Assembly: GCA_019873665.1 (NCBI GenBank)
Contig: JAIOAV010000005.1
Coordinates: forward strand, 64,001 to 106,419
Length of the DNA stretch: 42,419 bases
DNA from: Chloroflexota bacterium
Lineage (GTDB): Bacteria; Chloroflexota; Anaerolineae; JAAYEA01
Reading direction: 5' to 3'
The notes beneath the pieces are model-generated. The model searched no databases and was not told the origin of the DNA. It saw only the letters and a list, made by a program, of their open reading frames with translations. The position numbers and the translations under genes are program-made. Of the stretch, positions 41,405 through 42,419 are shown piece after piece. Numbering within the stretch: the stretch's first letter is position 1; every line of letters begins with the position of its first letter.

Positions 41405-42419
41405 ATGAACGAGATCGCCGCGTCGGATCAAGCGATGCGAGACCAAGGGCGCCGCCGCGACTGGACGGTCGCGATGGTGGTCGGCCTGACGTTGCTGGCT
41501 GCCGCGCTCCGTCTTTACCGGCTTGGCGCCTATGGCCTCTGGCGCGACGAGGCGGAGGCGGTCTTTACGGCGCGCGCCGCCTTCCCCGGCGGCATCATCC
41601 AGGTGCTCACACAGGATGTGCATGCACCCCTCTACTTTTTCCTGCTGCACTTTTGGCTCAAGATCGCGGGGCAGGGCGAGTTTGGCGTGCGCCTCTTTTC
41701 CGCGCTGTGCGGCATCGCCACAGTCCCGCTCCTGTATGTGGCCGGGCGGGAGCTGTATGGCCGACGCGTAGGCATGTTGGCAGCGGCGATTGGCGCCATC
41801 TTGCCGCTGCATGTCATGACATCTCGCACGACGCGCATGTACTCGCTGTTGCCGCTCCTGGGGCTGCTCGCACTGTTCTGGCTCCATCGGGCGCTGCAAA
41901 CCGGGCGGTGGGCGTACTGGCTGTTGTATGCCGCGGCGGCGCTGGCGACGGCCTACACGCACTATTGGGGCGTGCTGTGGGTGGCGGCGCTGAGCGTTGC
42001 TGTGCTCTTTCAGTTGCTCTGGGAGCGGCGCTCTCTGGCGCGCTGGCGCGGCTGGGTACTGGCGAGCGTGGCGGTGGTGCTGGGCTTTCTGCCGTGGCTG
42101 CCAATTTTATGGCGGCAGATGCGCATCCAGGATGCGGTGATGGGCCCGTGGCTGCCGCAGCAGTCCCGCGTCGCCAACCTGCTGCGCCTCTTCAATGAGC
42201 TGACGGCGCTGAACTGGCCGCGCGGTTGGCCCTTTCTCTGGATGTTGCTCCTGGCGCTGGGCGTGTTCACCTTTCGGTTCTACTGGCAGCGCCGCGGGCT
42301 CGTGCGCGCCATCCCCGTGCTGGAGATCAGCTATCCGCTCGCGGCAGCACACGATCTGACCGTGGCCGCGCTCTTTCTGCCGGTGCTCCTGGACACCTTT
42401 GTCCTGGCCAGCGCGCACG
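41405..42419 (+). CDS. GT39-like membrane glycosyltransferase, 3'-truncated by the window edge
   Basis: The frame opens with ATG one base after the stop of the previous gene and stays open to the last base (338 codons visible). After a charged N-terminus comes helix 1, then the acidic pair G-L-W-R-D48-E49-A-E, followed by D-V-H-A-P-L-Y-F-F and a third-loop segment H-V-M-T-S-R-T-T-R-M-Y. Seven or eight helices are visible. The pattern matches the GT39 proteins at 24597 and 26103. The C-terminal soluble domain is outside the window. Confidence 0.85.
   Translation, partial: MNEIAASDQAMRDQGRRRDWTVAMVVGLTLLAAALRLYRLGAYGLWRDEAEAVFTARAAFPGGIIQVLTQDVHAPLYFFLLHFWLKIAGQGEFGVRLFSALCGIATVPLLYVAGRELYGRRVGMLAAAIGAILPLHVMTSRTTRMYSLLPLLGLLALFWLHRALQTGRWAYWLLYAAAALATAYTHYWGVLWVAALSVAVLFQLLWERRSLARWRGWVLASVAVVLGFLPWLPILWRQMRIQDAVMGPWLPQQSRVANLLRLFNELTALNWPRGWPFLWMLLLALGVFTFRFYWQRRGLVRAIPVLEISYPLAAAHDLTVAALFLPVLLDTFVLASAH

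Overview
The window looks like chromosomal DNA of a GC-rich, free-living bacterium, most likely a member of the Chloroflexota. That placement is an inference. It rests on the overall GC-rich composition, secreted proteins with long Pro/Thr-rich tails, a secreted protein ending in an L-P-L-I-x-R type tail, and many GT-C/YfhO-type membrane glycosyltransferases interleaved with dolichol-phosphate-mannose-synthase-like enzymes. No rRNA, tRNA or CRISPR array was seen.

Left arm (1-9,436), all on the minus strand. Starting from a near-consensus promoter at 9,408-9,436, the order is: two family 2 glycosyltransferases, a branched-chain aminotransferase (ilvE), a DUF92 membrane protein with an extra N-terminal module, a ROK glucokinase, a SanA/YdcF-type DUF218 protein, transketolase, a nucleotidyltransferase-fold protein, and the first codons of what may be a [2Fe-2S] dehydrogenase subunit at the window edge. 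This is ordinary central metabolism plus envelope functions.

Centre (9,437-21,105), all on the plus strand. Two consensus-like promoters and a leader that can fold precede an OmpR-type response regulator. Then come three exported or membrane-anchored proteins: a 1,539-residue repeat protein, a TPR protein with one membrane helix, and a beta-propeller-like protein. The last two end in the same Pro/Thr tail. A 937-residue membrane histidine kinase closes the block. The layout (regulator, three surface proteins, kinase) suggests one signalling unit.

Boundary (21,106-22,096). An AT-rich stretch, an orphan IS630-type helix-turn-helix ORF with no catalytic half, and a 345-base gene-free region with several perfect inverted repeats separate the signalling block from the glycan cluster.

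Right arm (22,097-42,419), all on the plus strand and tightly packed. It is a surface-glycan locus: two overlapping radical-SAM genes; six large GT-C/YfhO-like membrane proteins; three polyprenol-phosphate-sugar-synthase-like GT2 enzymes; two DegT-family sugar enzymes; a GNAT acetyltransferase; a DUF3473-type polysaccharide deacetylase; a DUF2304 membrane protein; and a methyltransferase. One DegT enzyme has His in place of the PLP lysine plus a compact four-cysteine motif, as expected of an E1/RfbH-like 3-dehydrase but with a different cysteine layout. With the neighbouring lysine-containing aminotransferase and the acetyltransferase it could make an N-acylated 3-deoxy-4-amino sugar. A strong internal promoter at 38,624-38,651 starts the last sub-operon, which runs off the window edge.
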